Origin: Albula goreensis | Taxonomy: Eukaryota; Chordata; Actinopteri; Albuliformes; Albulidae | Reading direction: 5' to 3' | DNA length: 64,000 nt | Assembly (NCBI GenBank): GCA_022829145.1 | Contig: CM040746.1 | Span: 19,547,832-19,611,831, forward strand | Shown: in pieces, positions 1 through 14,300 of the stretch | Layout of the letters: each line of letters starts with the position of its first letter | Position numbering within the stretch: position 1 is the stretch's first letter | Made by a program: the position numbers and the translations under genes | Notes under the pieces: generated by a model | Database searches by the model: none | What the model was told of the DNA's origin: nothing | What the model saw: the letters and a program-made list of their open reading frames with translations, nothing else

Positions 1-90
1 AGACACACACGCGCACACACACAGACACACACACACACAGACACACACACACACACACAAACACTCACACACAGACACATACACACACCC
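1..90. repeat. (CA)n microsatellite
   Basis: Interrupted CA dinucleotide tract with occasional AGAC, GCGC and CATA units, running off the left edge. Typical of fish non-coding DNA; no gene is implied. Confidence 0.9.
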
Positions 91-313
91 CTTTGATCAA
101 AAAAGATAAAACCTGGGCAGCCGCACGTAGTGGATACAGTCACAGAAATGGTCCAGCCAAATCACACCAGGGATGATGGCGTGGAGTCTTTGCGTTCAAA
201 GGCAATATTGTTCCGCTCCCTCTCAACAGGGTCAGAGAGAGACTGGAAATGTGTGTGAGTAAACACTGCGTCATACGCTGTGGGAACAGATGCAACCGTC
301 CAGCAAATAGGGA

Positions 314-367
314 GGGGTCCCTGTGGGGGTGGGGGGGTGGAGGTTAGGGGGTGGGGGTGTGCGGGGG
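314..367 (+). other. G-run tract, potential G-quadruplex
   Basis: Five runs of five or more G separated by 1-9 bases lie within about 45 bases of the + strand. This satisfies the usual G3+N1-7 pattern apart from one longer loop. No gene context assigns it a role. Confidence 0.5.
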
Positions 368-1012
368 TCTGGAATCAATTAGAGTCGAGTCGCAGGGCTG
401 GGAGCATGGCGAGGGTGGGAAAAAAAGGGAAGAGCGGAAGAGTGGAACTGAGCGGAGGAGGATTCCTCTGAGGGGGGTTGTGGAAAACTTGTGCATTTCT
501 TTAAAGGAGATAAACACACCACTTTGATCAAGTCTGCTTCAACAATAACCAGATGATATCACACCAGTGGAATTGTACCATGTATTGTATGTGATACTGA
601 ATAGTTCTCGCCTGATGTGTCTCAGACTTCTGCAATCTCATGATGAGCCCCTAACCCCCCCCGGCCCTTCCTCACATTAGAACATCCCTCTACCTCCCTA
701 TGCCATGAAAGTGAATACATGAGTCCTGACTCAAACACTGGTATTCCAGGCTTCTTGATTACCTCATATACATAATGAGTCTCTCAACAATCTCAACAAT
801 TTATTTTCCAGCATGGCACAGAGCAAATGCATGAGTTAAAAGTATGTATGTGCAAATGGTTTATTACTGGCTTGTTAAACAAATCTTGCTTGGGGAAACA
901 ATGTTCCCTCACTATGTGCTTGACCGCTGCCAAGAAAATGACTTCTGCTTCTCCTCCCACGCCTGCTCCTTCTCGGAGAACGAACGGCTAAACAAACTGA
1001 CCCGACAGTATC

Positions 1013-1061
1013 CACCCCCATCCCCCATCCCCCATCCCCCCAACCCCACCCCATCCCCCTC
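1013..1061 (-). other. C-run tract, potential G-quadruplex on the minus strand
   Basis: Seven runs of four or more C with short A/T/CA spacers make a strong G-quadruplex pattern on the minus strand, or i-motif on the plus strand. It may equally be an interrupted simple repeat. Confidence 0.5.
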
Positions 1062-4000
1062 AGAGGCCTAATGTACTGATTTTTGTACTTCATTCACACA
1101 CCACCCCCTCACTCCTTGGTTTACAGTTCAGATTCCCAGAATTAACCTCTGCAGCTTTCCCATGAAGAGGAATACACTTGAGATGATGGTGGAAGAACAG
1201 AGCCACAAGGGTCACATTTTCCCACAAGGCCGCGCTCCGGGCACATGATGTTGGAACAACATTAGGGCTGGACAGCAGGCACGTTGAGGTGAACAATTGG
1301 CAGGAAAACAATACGTATGACTTGTGCTATTTTAATGCCAGAAGCTGTAATACTTCAACAAAAATGACAAAAAATGCTCTCATGAGCCTTGCCATGAACT
1401 GAAGGTCAGTCACAAAGATGAAGAACCACAAATTTTAAAATGAGACACTGAAGTCAAGGTAGAGTTAGGTTTTATTTTACTTAAAGACCTTACACATGAA
1501 CGAGAGAGGGAGAACACAGTGTTTAGGTATCATGATCTCTCTGAAAGAAGGCTTTCAGGGGAAATTGCACCCCTAAGAAAGGGCGAGACCCAAACTGTGG
1601 TGTATCAGAAGACAGACATACTGGGCAACACACAACAACCATGGGGAGAGGTGGCATGTTTGAATTCAAGATTCAAGACTTTTTTCAAGAAAATATTTGT
1701 TCAACTAATGAAATTAAATAAATTACCTTCATTACTTCTGTAATACTTTACTGAAGGTAAGGGTATTCCTCATCAATTTGAAATTCAAATGGCTTGAGTG
1801 TGCAAAACTGACCCTTTAAAAACGTTTAATTGGCTGCAAGCTCTGGCAAGTCATGACTTGCTTTCCACAGTGTACCCATGAGCTCTCTGCCAACAGCGGA
1901 TGGCATCATGCCAGACTGATTCAAAACACGGAATAATAAAAGCAGTCCAGTGCCAGTACAACTGGGAATGAAACAGAAATACATGTCACTGTCCAGTCAT
2001 AACACAGACAGGGAGCCAAACAGTGAACTCAGTGCACAGTGAAGTACCAGTTCTGTGTGAGTAAACGGTGGGGGTGCATTTACCTAAAATCTGAGGTTTT
2101 CACTACAGAATCCTTAATTCAATAATTGCATAAGTATTTGAAATTGCCTGATACAATGGGATGTCATGCAAGGCCTATTAAATGAAATGCTGTCCCTTTT
2201 GTTAAGTGCTGAAGAGGTCTGTTATAGATATGGTTGTGATTTAAGGATACACACACTCAGCGGATGTAGTGTGTGAAGTGTTCCCAGAGCGAGCCTGGGA
2301 ATGGGCCGCCTTTGAGGGCCTGACCAACCCTCCTCAATGTTTGTTTCCCCCGCTCTGACTCATGCTAAGTGTCGCTCACTGACATGAAACATTGGCCGAC
2401 CAGGACTCATTTGATCCAATCCCACGAGGGGGACCACGCAGCCCACTCACAGCCTAAGGAAGTATACATATACACGCTACACGTTGTTTTGATTGCAACA
2501 TCTGGCAGCAATGAGGATGAGGTGGGAACCAGTTTCCAGCCTTAGTTGATCAAATTTGCTCTTGAGCATCCGTTTCTTTAAGCGCGTCCTGTGGGACGCT
2601 CTGGGTTTGGAGAGGAAAGCTGTAAAGCATCAGGACAGAGCGAGAGTGGCTGATCTGCAGTCAGGTTGAGGCACAGCTGGAGAGCACTGTCTTCCTGTGC
2701 TGGGACGAGCTCAGCCCCTATGTGGGTGTGAGGGCATGACCAGGCCGGCTTCACCCACCCACAATAAAGCACAGACTAAAGCTACACTGAACCATCCAGC
2801 ACTATCCCACCAAGCACAATACAATAAAACACCAACTGAAGTACTCATCACAAGCTATTGCATTAAAGCACAAAGCAAAATTCACATCAATACAACTGTC
2901 ACTTCATTTTAATTTTCATCAATGTCACAAAACATTGGATGGCAAAACATGTTACATTATGTAGCACTGCTCAGTCTGCAGCACAATTCAATGATTGCAA
3001 GGTTACCCTGTGCTCCAAACTTGCACAGTGCGGTTTCTGAATTGTTGCAGGGTGTTTTTTTTATTGAAGTGGTCTTAAACAAACATGTTCTTTGTTAAGT
3101 ATGCACCAGCACATCCGGTCTTCTTCTCCATTGACCTACAGTGGAAAACTAGTACCTGTTTGTGTCAGCTATGTTTGTTTTAAAAACTTATGTGCTTGAC
3201 AACCAAAACAAAGAAGGTCACTGAGATTTTACCTTGGGGCTGAAATGAAAAAATAATCCTTTTTAGTAGCGTTTCAGTGCTTTACAATATAAACCCAATG
3301 TATATGTATGCCCCACCCACCTCCCTTGTTCTGCCACCCCTCTCCTCTCTTACTGCGCAGACTGTTTATAGATAAGTACAGAATTAGTCTTGGAAGCCGT
3401 CCACCCAAAGCTTGGATTTGAAGTAGACTGTGGGAAAAAATGGGGACGATACGTTCCAGTTAAAATAAACGCCAGCTCTTTTGTTATCTTTCTACATGGA
3501 CACATCAGGTCCCCAAAAGAGAGCAGTTGCACCATCTGCAAGGATGAATGATAAAACATTGGTGCTTAAAACAGGCTCTCAGCTGTTAAGGTATCCTGAA
3601 AACCAAGTGAAAACCAAGCCTCATATAACAAGCCCCAAAATCTAAGCTGTAGTGCCTTTCATGCTTAAGAAATGTAAACAGGCCTGTTTGGGTAATATCC
3701 TGTGGCTCTACCAACCCCTGAAAGCAGATGGGCAGGACTGGGAGCAGGTTATAGTCTTTCAGAGGGTCACATCTTATCAGGATTTCTGTTCCCTCTCAGT
3801 GTAATTCTGAACCATTACCATATGCTATTAGCTAAGTGGGAGACGAATATATGAAATTTAGAAATTTGGTACAAAATCCACAATTCTCTTTTAGCAGGGC
3901 AAAGTCAGAACTGCCAACTATAATCTTAATGAATTATTACCAATTTGTTTACAAAATATCTTAAGAATTTAAGATTTCATATTAATTCTCCTAATTGCAA

Positions 4001-4230
4001 TACAAAACAGTGTGTTTTTCTGTCAGGTAAATCAGCTGATATTACTCCATGAAGGAGACATACCTCTTGCGCAGAAGGTTTATCTGTGGCGGCTCCAGAC
4101 TAAACATTAGCAATGCATGAACATCACACCATATTGGCAACAGATACTGGAAAAAAAGTTAACATGCTGGGAATTCCTGAAATTGTTCCCACTGCAAAGA
4201 CTAACAAAATCAAACCCTGCCCTGTCATAA

Positions 4231-4256
4231 TCTTTTTTTTTTTTTTTTTTTTTTTT
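4231..4256. repeat. poly(T) tract
   Basis: An uninterrupted T run of about 26 bases. It could be the reversed A tail of an old retroposon, but no recognisable retroposon body is attached, so it is called only as a homopolymer. Confidence 0.8.
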
Positions 4257-7200
4257 GCTTGGTGACCAGGGGATCTTTATCTCATTAAAGGCCAATGAGG
4301 AGAGTTTTGGTAGCAAGCCACACATAAATGCCCTTTCCTTGGCAATGGAGAATCAGGTGGGCATAGCTCTGAGGCTCTGAGACCACCAGAGACTTTCTTT
4401 GCCATCTGCCAAGGAGTTTCACAAAGACCGATTAGTGGCTGGGCTGAAGGCCTCAGACCACCTCACATCAAGCTTAGGTCAGCAAAGATGCCACCCTCAA
4501 TGTTTGTGGACTCTTGAGAAAGGAAATGTGTTTAATTCTAGCAAACAAAAGGCAGTGTTTTAAATGTGTGCAGTCAAAGGGACACCCAAACACTCTGCTT
4601 GTGTTCGAGAGGACTCCAGGGACATTCACAGCGTCATTGTGTGGGGTAAATATTTGCTGTTGCTTGGATGCCTTTGGGGTGCTCCACTGTCGGAAGTGTC
4701 TAATGCTTCTACAGCAAACTGCGGGTTATGGTTTGTTCCTACTGCAATGGAGCAGTAAACATTCTGAAAAGCACAGTGGGGGGAAGGGGTTGCGTTTAGG
4801 AGCGTTAGAGGCTGGATGTGTGCACGTGCATGCATGTCAGGGTGTGTATGTATGTTTGGGGGGCTTAAAGTTTTGGTCATGTCAGCAAAATAATTTTCAT
4901 CAATGAAGGCAGCTGTTATTGGTCTGCATAGGTAGTCTGTCTAGGCTTGTAAGAAATCTTCTAAAATTCAAGTTTACCACTTGGACAGGTTCCATTGAAA
5001 ATAGCTCTGCTTGAATCTACTTGAAGCTTCCCACTCTTCAGTAGCTACACAATTCTTCAAATATACAGCCTCTATTTGAAATTTACATCCACTGAAAGCC
5101 CGATATTGAGGCCCACAACCCTCCATGGCAGCTCAATGAGGAGAGAAAAGCCAGGAAAAGTACCAGACAGACACAACAATTGACCGATCAACAATATAAT
5201 AGTGTGCTTTATATCTTTAAAAATCAGGGGTAATGGGCTCAAATAAAATAGAAATTGCAATAAGTAACAAGAAGCAACATGTAAGATGTAAACTAAATGG
5301 TAATGTCTCAAAAAACAAGGTCAGGGCACCCTTTAGTTCAGCTGGCATTGCGAAACTTTGACTTATCCACCCACCCTACAGAAGGGGTCCTAACGTCAGC
5401 TGGCCCCTAAACCAGCACCATCTGGGGTTTAAAATGCCCATGGCCCAGTACTCCCAAGGGGAACATATACTCCCTCTTGCTCCATAGCTGACATAGGGGC
5501 ACCCACACAAAGTCAAAAAGAGAGTGAGAGAAAGAATGAGAGAGAAGAAACAGCTGAATACAATTAAAGCCCTCCTTCGCATTAAATTCCTCTTCTCTTC
5601 CGTACCTCCTTCCAAAGTACAGGGCAGAGGGAAAAAAAGAATAATAAAATCTTTTTTCCCTTTTTCTGTGAGTGAACACATTTCAAATCCAAACATCTTT
5701 CCAGGGGTGTCGGCTTCCAGCACCCCAGTGAAGTTGTACGCCCATGACTTTTTTGGTTTTCCTCCCTGCTGCTACAAAACTGACACATTGTAGATTAGCC
5801 TGAATAAATGAGCTCAATAAGGAGAAACATCTGGGCAGCTTGTCTTTGATGCATGGATCTGTGTTTTACTGGGGCTGCTTTTGGAAGTGTAGAACTCAGG
5901 AAGGCAGCACATTTGATAGTTGATATCAATATGAAATACTTACTGCATTTGACCAGAGTTTATAACAACAGATTTTAAAACCTGTATATCAGCTCAAGAA
6001 AAAGAAGGACTACACTTCCAATTTATGTACAAGTATATGACATGTATATATTTATAAAACATAGTATATAGTATTTGCAATTAGAAACAATTTATTAACA
6101 ATTAAATATTAACATAAACACTTACAGAAACGAGAGTGATAGGTATTTCACATATTCTCCCACATTTCAGAAAATGTAAAAAACAATTATTGGGTAAAAC
6201 AAATAATATCTCATTAATTCAGTTGAACTCCTTTGTATAGGAACAGAGATAATATTCAAAATATGCTTTTATTTAAAGCTGCACTTACTGTGTGTTGTGG
6301 ATAGTACAAAATGTTCTTTAGTTTCCTGGTGACTGTGTAACACCTAATCACTGACGAGATCCCCAGGGAGTGGTACCTTTCCATGCATTACAGATATTGG
6401 GTGTGTGATACAAAAAGTTGGATGTGGGTACTTTTTCTCCCAGAATGCCATGGGAGCTGTGCCAAGGGAAGTTGTGCAGTATACAAAATGTTTTTTTTTC
6501 TGTCATAAAATGCAGATTAATTTTTAACAATATTTGCCTGGGTCAGGCATTTTCAGTGAAATTAAAATGACTGTTTGACTAAGTTTTGCTTTGTGGAGAA
6601 TCAGAGTTTACCAAAAATCTATCATTTCTACCATGTCTGTGACCTTGGTTAAAAACTGTAATCTAAGGAACCTTATACGGCTGTTCTACCCAAACTGAAT
6701 CTTTGTAGTCATTAAGCAATAATTGTGTCTCTGTTCTCCTTTCTTCGTGTGTTATCACTTGAGAGGGTCTTAAAAGCTTTCCATTGACTTGCCAACCCAT
6801 CACCTCACCCTATTTTTTTTTGGCCCGAGCTAAGGTAAAGGCCACCAGCGTGCTGGCTCCTAGAGGCTGGTGAAGCTCCAAGCTTCCTCCCAAAAGCCCT
6901 CCACTCCCCAAATGAAACAGCTGCCCTCTCTGCAGAGCAGAAGCAGGGGGATGAAGAGAGAACAGCTGCAGGACACATCAAACATTGACAAGGTCCCAAA
7001 TCTCTGTAAGAACTTTTCATTAAGTGCCTTGTGTTCGATAATGAGTTTGACAGAGTGCCATAATAATCAGCTGTATGGGTGAAAAACTATAAACAACATG
7101 AGGGCCCAAGAGCATGTCATAGAGAATACTATGCATGTTATAAGTAAAAACCATTTAACAACAAAAGTATGAAGGGTCATGTTATTTGTATCTTTATTAC

Positions 7201-9739
7201 AGATATTCTTTTAAGGATTCATAGGAAATCTGAAAAGGTATGTAAGTTCTATGTTGTCATAAACCATGACTTAAATCATAAATGTGAATAAAAAATATAT
7301 TTATAACATCAAAAGAGGTAAACAAATCCTTCTAATAGCAACTTTTTGTTCTGTAAAGCATTTCATGGTACAGGAAGTGAGCTTTCTTTCAAGCTTTCTG
7401 TAAAACAATGGAGTACTGCAATGGTGCAAGTGAACCCATGAGTATTATGCTCTCATAGTTCACATATGCCTACAATGGTAACACCTCTGGCTTGCAAATG
7501 TAAATTCACGGTTGCATTGGCTGCACCTCTGGCTTGCAAATGCAAATTCAGTTCATATTTGACTTACGTTCAAAACAAAGAGTTCTAAGGAAGAAATCAT
7601 TATGCACAGGCCAATTTTATATTCAAAGACTGGACCATGGTCCTGCAAATCTTCTCAATTGCCATTACATAGTTTGGAATGTTAGTATGGAAAATTCATT
7701 CACAATCGTGATTAAACCTGCCTGATGAAGATGTTGCTGCTTATTGCATTCTGCTGGGCATTCAGCTGTACAACTTATACCAATGGTAAGGTCAGGCAGT
7801 TTTACTTCAAGGTGTCATGTAGCACCATATGCCATATGTAATTGCTTTAGATACATTTTTAACAGTGGTCGGACACTGAACTCAACATTATGGGGCTTTT
7901 TGACAGGAGTGGAATACCAGGCATGCTGAGAATCCACACTGATAATGCCCAATGCCTAAACAAAAACAGTAGATTGGGCAGCAATGAGATCCTTGCTCAA
8001 CTGCAACACGTCAGAAGATTACAACACGTTTAACATAGCTCATGCTGCCCTTCAAACACGCAAAGAACTTGAACGCAGCGGTAATCTAAAGCACATTGTT
8101 CAGCTCACTGGAATGCGGTACACTCGAGGAGCCAGGAAACAGCTGATGGCTAAGACTGCTGAAAACAGAGCTGCCTTTAAATTGTCAGAGTGAAATCTGA
8201 GTCATTCTGAATTAATCATATTTATGTAATACCTGATACTGACATATCCCTGTGCTACTCTATTCTGCTTCAGATTAATCAGTAAATGTCAATCGATGTT
8301 GTGGTGTGACCATCTGTCCATTTATATCTGCTCACACAGAGCACATAGCGCATATGATAAAGTAATACGAACATACAAATTTTCAACAAGACATCAACAT
8401 GGGTTTTGACTGCGCCTAACCCCAAGGGCGAGCAGCCCCCAGGCTTCATTCAGACCTGTACTAGGTGCCCTTGGTGTCAATTAATGAATCCCAACCAAGG
8501 TGTCTCACAATGTTTTTAGCAGTTGAGTTGACACTATTTCAGGCCCAAACAAACAACCATGCCAACTCCTACCATGGGCTTCCCCATGACCTTGTACACA
8601 AAGTAGCAACATTTGTGAATGGAATCATTCATCCTTTTGGTAACTGGTTTAATCAAAATTTTGATCCATCTACCTCTCTGGCTCTCTCTGAAAACCCTAT
8701 AACATCTCCCTTGTGATGTATTGAACATTTAATTATTGAAGTTACAGACTACTTATTTCATGTTTTGTTTTAGTTAATTTATTCTTTATGTTAAATTACT
8801 TTTAGTTTTACCATAAATTTTTGGTTTTTAAATTGATTAGTTGCTCATATTTGAGGATAATGAGATTTAAAACGGGGTAAAATTTGAAAAATTGGCCTTA
8901 ACAAACTCATACTGAGTTGTGGGTGTGTGAAAATTAAATGTGTGTGAAAAGTGTGTGAAAACTAAATGAAAATAGTATCATTTTCATTAATGTCGCAAGT
9001 GGTTCTGTCCTGAGGGACCTGCATGGGAGCTGAAGGCACAAACAAGTTCACCCTTGGTCCTTGAGCAGACACGCAACGCTGGAGAAAGGACCCTTCTTTC
9101 ATTGTGTTGTGTGGGCGGTTTCAAACACATCCTCGGAGGATGGAAGCAAACACTGCTGGGGATTCTCACACCAAAGTCACAATGGACATGTGTACAGAGA
9201 TTCCTACCAGCAACATTCTAATGTAACAGCATAAATGGCATTGGCACAGCAGGTCAAAGAGCAACTTTACACAGGTTTCCAAAGCATTTGCATTTAAATG
9301 CACCATGCTTAATGCTTGTCGTCAAACATCAGGCTCACAAAAGCCCTCCTTGCGTGAATGCAGATGTTGAGAGCTTACCGCCGCAGCAGGTGAGAGCTCT
9401 CCAAATCAAAGGACCATTTGGTTGTTTTGCTGCCTATACCTGCCTCTGCTCTGTTCTTTATATCATCGGGCAGCTCAAACTAATCTGATAATAACAATAC
9501 GACTGTTTCTGAAAAATTCAGAGGAAACATACACATGTACAAACCTCAGGTGAAGTCTGCAATATATGCAGTCCAAAAAAAAAATGATACAGAGGGGTGA
9601 TACAGGTGTCAGTCAACTTTCAAGGCATCTTCACAAACACAGCTAACAGTAAAATATATTCAGTGGATCACTGGGGTCCTGAGGCAGAAAACCAAGAAGA
9701 GATACTGGAATAGAATGGTAACAAAGTCACATCACTCAC
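4257..9739. other. Intergenic DNA without recognised genes
   Basis: AT-rich unique sequence. The open frames are short and overlap each other on both strands, including a 130-codon one at 4514-4906 whose translation resembles nothing I know. A 27-base direct repeat at 7482-7550 is listed separately. Confidence 0.6.
7482..7550. repeat. Direct repeat pair, 27 bp, 42-bp period
   Basis: A 27-base unit beginning CACCTCTGGCTTGCAAATG occurs at 7482-7508 and again at 7524-7550 with one mismatch (T/C). The 15 bases between them are unrelated to the unit. This is a small local duplication. Confidence 0.85.
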
Positions 9740-10100
9740 CTTTAAAGTTTCTCTGTGGGGTCCTTTGGTTTGACTCCTAAAGCATAGTCCCCCAGCCAAG
9801 AGCTCTTTGAGCTGCACTCTGTCTTCCTCTCTTCCTGTGAGTGTCAGTAACAGTCTCCAGTTAGCTCGCTTTGTACGAGTGCAGCAGATTCCTCAGCCCC
9901 AGAGGGATGAGGATCCCAGTCCTCTCTGTCAGAGGCAGGCACCACCACCTTGTTTATCTAGTCAAATTACAGGAGAGGGAGCCTCCAATGACAGAGTTCA
10001 CAAAACTTTTCTGAAAAAAGAAGACCTTCGCTTTTTTAAGGTGAAAGAAGACGTCCTGCTGGAGCGATCCCTGACCGCAGAAAGCAAACCTAAATAAACC
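9740..10100 (-). other. Possible 5' non-coding exon of a divergent upstream gene
   Basis: On the minus strand a moderately GC-rich, G/A-rich stretch ends in a good donor (AAAG|GTGAGT, exon edge at 9740). No long coding frame uses it in that direction. If the vertebrate order PDGFRB-CDX1 holds, a divergent pdgfrb would have its leader on this side. The upper boundary is a guess, and there is no protein evidence. Confidence 0.2.
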
Positions 10101-10891
10101 ACGTGCTGTTTATTATTCTTGAGGGACCGTGGTCCCTGTTACAACGATGTGATGTAGCTCCTAGTGCGGCTTTACACATTTGTGGGGGACGTCATTTGTC
10201 GGAAAAGGCTAGCCCACTGACAGGAGTGGGCTGAACTGTTTCAGATCCTCCCCAAAACATGTATTCCCCAAAAAGAAGGGGCAACACATAAAGAGAAGTC
10301 CTAAAGACTTTTTTGGCAAGGACTGTCTTGCCCTTGTCCGAAAGGAAAAATAAATTGTAGCCTTCTTAAGACCTTTTCTTCTTCTTTTTTTCTTCTTCTT
10401 TTCAGAAAAGGGAATCAGCTGCACAGTCTGTAAGGAATAATAATCACTTTGTCCCTGCAAAGTGTGAGGGGATAACAGTGACGTCTGAAAGCACGGTGCC
10501 CCTTTTCTGTGGATCTGAAACACAGGGGGCTGAAGAGAGGGTGCTTTCCTCCTCGGCTCTCCACATGAGTGCGCCTGTGTCTGTTTTCAATCTTGGCTAA
10601 ATTCCTGATTTAGCCTTTCCCAGGATGTGAGTTGATGGCTACAAAATTCATACCCCTCGCCAGCAGCTGAGTAAGGCCTTCTTTTTATTAGTGAGGACTT
10701 TTTTTTTTTTGGGGGCAAATTGGACTGTGTAGACTCACTCCTCTAATTGTTAGAGTAACTGTAACAACCCGGTGGCAGTAATTAGAAGGCTGCGGCACAG
10801 TTATTAGATTGGAGGGGACAGTGGCACATTTATTTGAAGGCCAGCTTGGGGTGTGCACCCCGTCACAATTCTTCATACAGAATTTTACCAG

Positions 10892-11173
10892 CCTTAATAT
10901 AGAATGATACAATTACAGCTGCTGTTGGATTTCCTCCAAAGACACAAAGTGTGAGTGAGCCAAACAAGTGAGAAACAGAGAAACAAAGAGAGAGGGAGCT
11001 TTGAATATACAGCTGGACCATGGACCTTACAATAACACCATACATATTTCTGCTATGTCTGTTTAACTACAATGTGATATATTATTGCTTTCAGCATTAA
11101 ACACCTTAATATAGAGTGATCAAATTACAGCCACAATTAGATTTCTTCCAAAGACACAGGGAGTGAAAGAACC

Positions 11174-11249
<76 letters not shown>

Positions 11250-11350
11250 TTGGAATATGCAGTAGGATCCTGAGCCTTACAATTACTCCATGCATATTTG
11301 TGCTATATCTGTCAAACCACAAATTGCTATATTCATGTTTTCAACACTAA
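10892..11350. repeat. Tandem duplication, ~211-bp unit, with (GA)n in copy two
   Basis: Copy 1 starts at 10892 (CCTTAATATAGAATGAT) and copy 2 at 11103 (CCTTAATATAGAGTGAT). Both continue in parallel through CCAAAGACACA, a purine-rich block, and the CTTACAAT-A-CCAT-CATATTT-TGCTAT segment, to about 11102 and 11350. Copy 2 is longer because its purine block has expanded into (GA)n. Confidence 0.85.
11176..11245. repeat. (GA)n microsatellite
   Basis: About 35 uninterrupted GA units. It lies at the position where the neighbouring duplicate copy has only a mixed GAGAAACAGAGAAAC block, so it appears to have grown after the duplication. Confidence 0.95.
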
Positions 11351-14300
11351 ATTCACATAAAGATTTGGAATAAAGAATGTTTTTCTGAACTGAATACATT
11401 CACAGAATAAGTGACGTGCTCTGTCTGACTGTATGAGCAGTGCAGACAGAAAAAGCTAAGCAAAAATGTGAATTGCAGTCATAGTAATAATAAAAACAGT
11501 TTTCATTTAATATGCATGACTGACATTTGCAATAGTTGATTGAATCTTGTACAACTGTAACCCCAATAACACAGTTATTGCAACAGTATATTAATGTTGA
11601 GATGCTTCTGTCTTACTAGAAAGAGAGGCAACCAAATTAAAATAACATAATTTGCAAGCATATTCCTATTTATGAGGGGTCTGGTTCTCAGCCCTGCAGA
11701 ATGCCGACTGCAGATACAAGTTAAAGTTATTACAAGTTTAATTGCTCCTCAAACACATAATCAGGAGGACATGGTCCACATGGCCAAAGTGCTCCAGACC
11801 CCTCTGAGTGCAGAAGTCATTTGTATACTAAGACAGAGATAGTGGTTATCAAACTGCTCTGTGGGAGGGGAAGACAGGAAGTAACCTCATTGATGATGAT
11901 AGACATTTAAGGATAACCGTTGTGAGCACTGACCTTAGAGTAATTTTAACTTTTTCACATAGCATTTGTGGTGCCAGGAATATGCATAGGAATGCTGTTC
12001 CTGGATCAGCACATATGAATTTCAGATTTCATGACACAGAATGAGAAAACCTGGCTTATCTGACTGAGAGACAAGAGATGTCAACATCTCAAAGTGTTGT
12101 TTAAAGGTCTGGATAGTTCTGGTATGTCACATGTTTCATCGTCCTATTGTTATTCTTTGTCATCTGTGAGCTTGGGTTTGGGTTTACTCGCAGATCTGAC
12201 AAATAAACTGTGGGTGACCACAGCAGGAAACTGCACAGACCAAAGGTTGTCTGGGATTTTTCGGTGGGTCTGGAGAGCTGTCTACAGACAGCCCTCATTT
12301 TCCCCACGGTCACCAAACCTGAATGGCTGCGACCCATTACAACTCATTAGAGCAAAAGCTGTCAGTACGCCGCACCAGTCATGCAGCCCTCAGAAGTGGC
12401 AGCTCTGAGCACTGGGGCATTAATTATCCTGTCGGATAAATGTGGCTCAGCTGAACCATTACATTTCCCATTTTGCTTGTTTAAAATAAACCAACCATGA
12501 GGACTGCATGTACTTTTATTTATTTATTATTCCCCATCATGATAGAAATTTGTATTGAAATGTACATAGGTTAATGGACAAAATACATTTTTATTTTGTA
12601 ACCCATTTGCCAAGACGGAGTCAAATGTCATTGTCATCTTTTTTCAAACTGTGTGTCAATTTATATATTTGTGGTTTGAATCTTTTCTGCAGATGTCGGC
12701 ACACGGTTCTTCAGGGGAGATCAATGAATATGAATTAACAGCTTATACAAAACACAAGCCAAAATGTTAGGGACTAAAATGGCACATCTTCCCAGAAACT
12801 GATCATATTCTTTCATGATGAAATTAACCCACAGTAACAACTGCGTGCAAAACCAGTATTTTTGCATTTCATTTTGGTAACCATACATTAAGCCCACATC
12901 TCACATGTGCCTATTCTTCAGGCAAATTTGTTCCACAAAATGCAAAAGGAAGAAATATTCACAAAAGAATATATTATGTGTTTCATAGAGTTATTTAAAA
13001 CCAATAAATGGACCCTTGCAGAAAGCTGTAAATTAGTGGCATTAAAGAGGATGCTCAGCCTGAACTAATGCAATGAGATTTCAGCAGCATTACATCTAAG
13101 GGGAAATGCAAATTCATAAAACAGCTTGATTGTGTAAACTTCAACCACAGAGTGCACTACACATCAAAGCGAAACACACTCAAACATTTATGAGTATGCA
13201 ATTGGTGAAGAAAACATGTGTAACATTAATTCTGTGCAGTACTGACTAAATTATGAAATTGTTAATTATCAAAATTAATATAATAAAAAATTTGAACTTT
13301 ATCTAGGGAACTCATTGTAAAACATACTAAAACTGTAAAACACACTTGACAACACATATTTAGTAGAACAGTTTGTGCCCTCCTTGAAGCCAGTTTTAAC
13401 ATCTGTTAATTTGGTTTAGGAATTTTCCATTTCAAACCATTTAGATCATTAAAATCCATCCTGTGTGAATGGGCTATAAAAAATGTGAGATAAAAAAGTT
13501 ATACTTACTAAATAAAAGTTATGTCATTATGGGATTAAATGTGTCACAGTATAGTTTAGACCAGTCATTAAAGATATTTTATGACAAGTTGGAATCACGT
13601 ACAAACAGAATACAAACAGATGGGTACATGCTGTGAATACAGTGACTGAGATGAGCCATCCATATCATACCATCAAACCAATTAATGCACAATGTCTGTT
13701 TGGCACAGTAGACAGAAATATGACCTTTGACTCAGTAAGCAAACCAATTTCAGGGCATGGGAAATTTCCAGACTAAAAGAATTGCAAGAGCCATCACAAA
13801 ATGGTAATTCAAAAATAAATATGAATATTTCCACCTGTAGTTGCTGACTGTATAGCAGACATAAGGTACTCTTTTCGCAATGCGTGTGCTGGTGGAAATT
13901 ATAGCACACATGCACACTGTGTGTAATAATGGAGAGTGTGCCATTTCATCTGGGATTACACCACTGCTGAGGGCTGTGCTTCTGCAGCACCTTGGCCAAG
14001 GGATTACAACACTAATGCTTAAGTTAACCTGTAAATCAGTCTTCCTCTTTACATTTTCACTGACTATGAACAATACAAAAGATTTAAACAATGGCTACCC
14101 TTAAAGTGAACCTATACATTGTGGATTCCATGGAAACAATATGCAGATTAATGTATGAAAAGACATAATCAACAGGAAATGCTTCAGATTTTTATGTTGT
14201 GGGAAAAACATATGAAGCCGAAACTAATACAGGAAGTTCAGCAAATGTTTTCTGTGAAAAACGATTATCTTAACATCAAAGTGGACATGAACCACAGGGA

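Larger units (their letters stand above)
91..4230. other. Intergenic DNA without recognised genes
   Basis: No reading frame here resembles a known protein on either strand, and the few frames over 60 codons have low-complexity or patternless translations. It contains two G/C-run tracts that are listed separately. By vertebrate synteny the gene on this side of cdx1 would be pdgfrb on the minus strand, but none of its kinase or immunoglobulin exons is visible. Confidence 0.6.

Noticed and set aside
4514-4906. 130-codon open frame
   Set aside because: Overlaps frames on both strands; its translation has no domain or family pattern and no splice context.
9807-10097. 96-codon plus-strand frame
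   Set aside because: No family resemblance; the minus-strand reading as a non-coding exon is no weaker.
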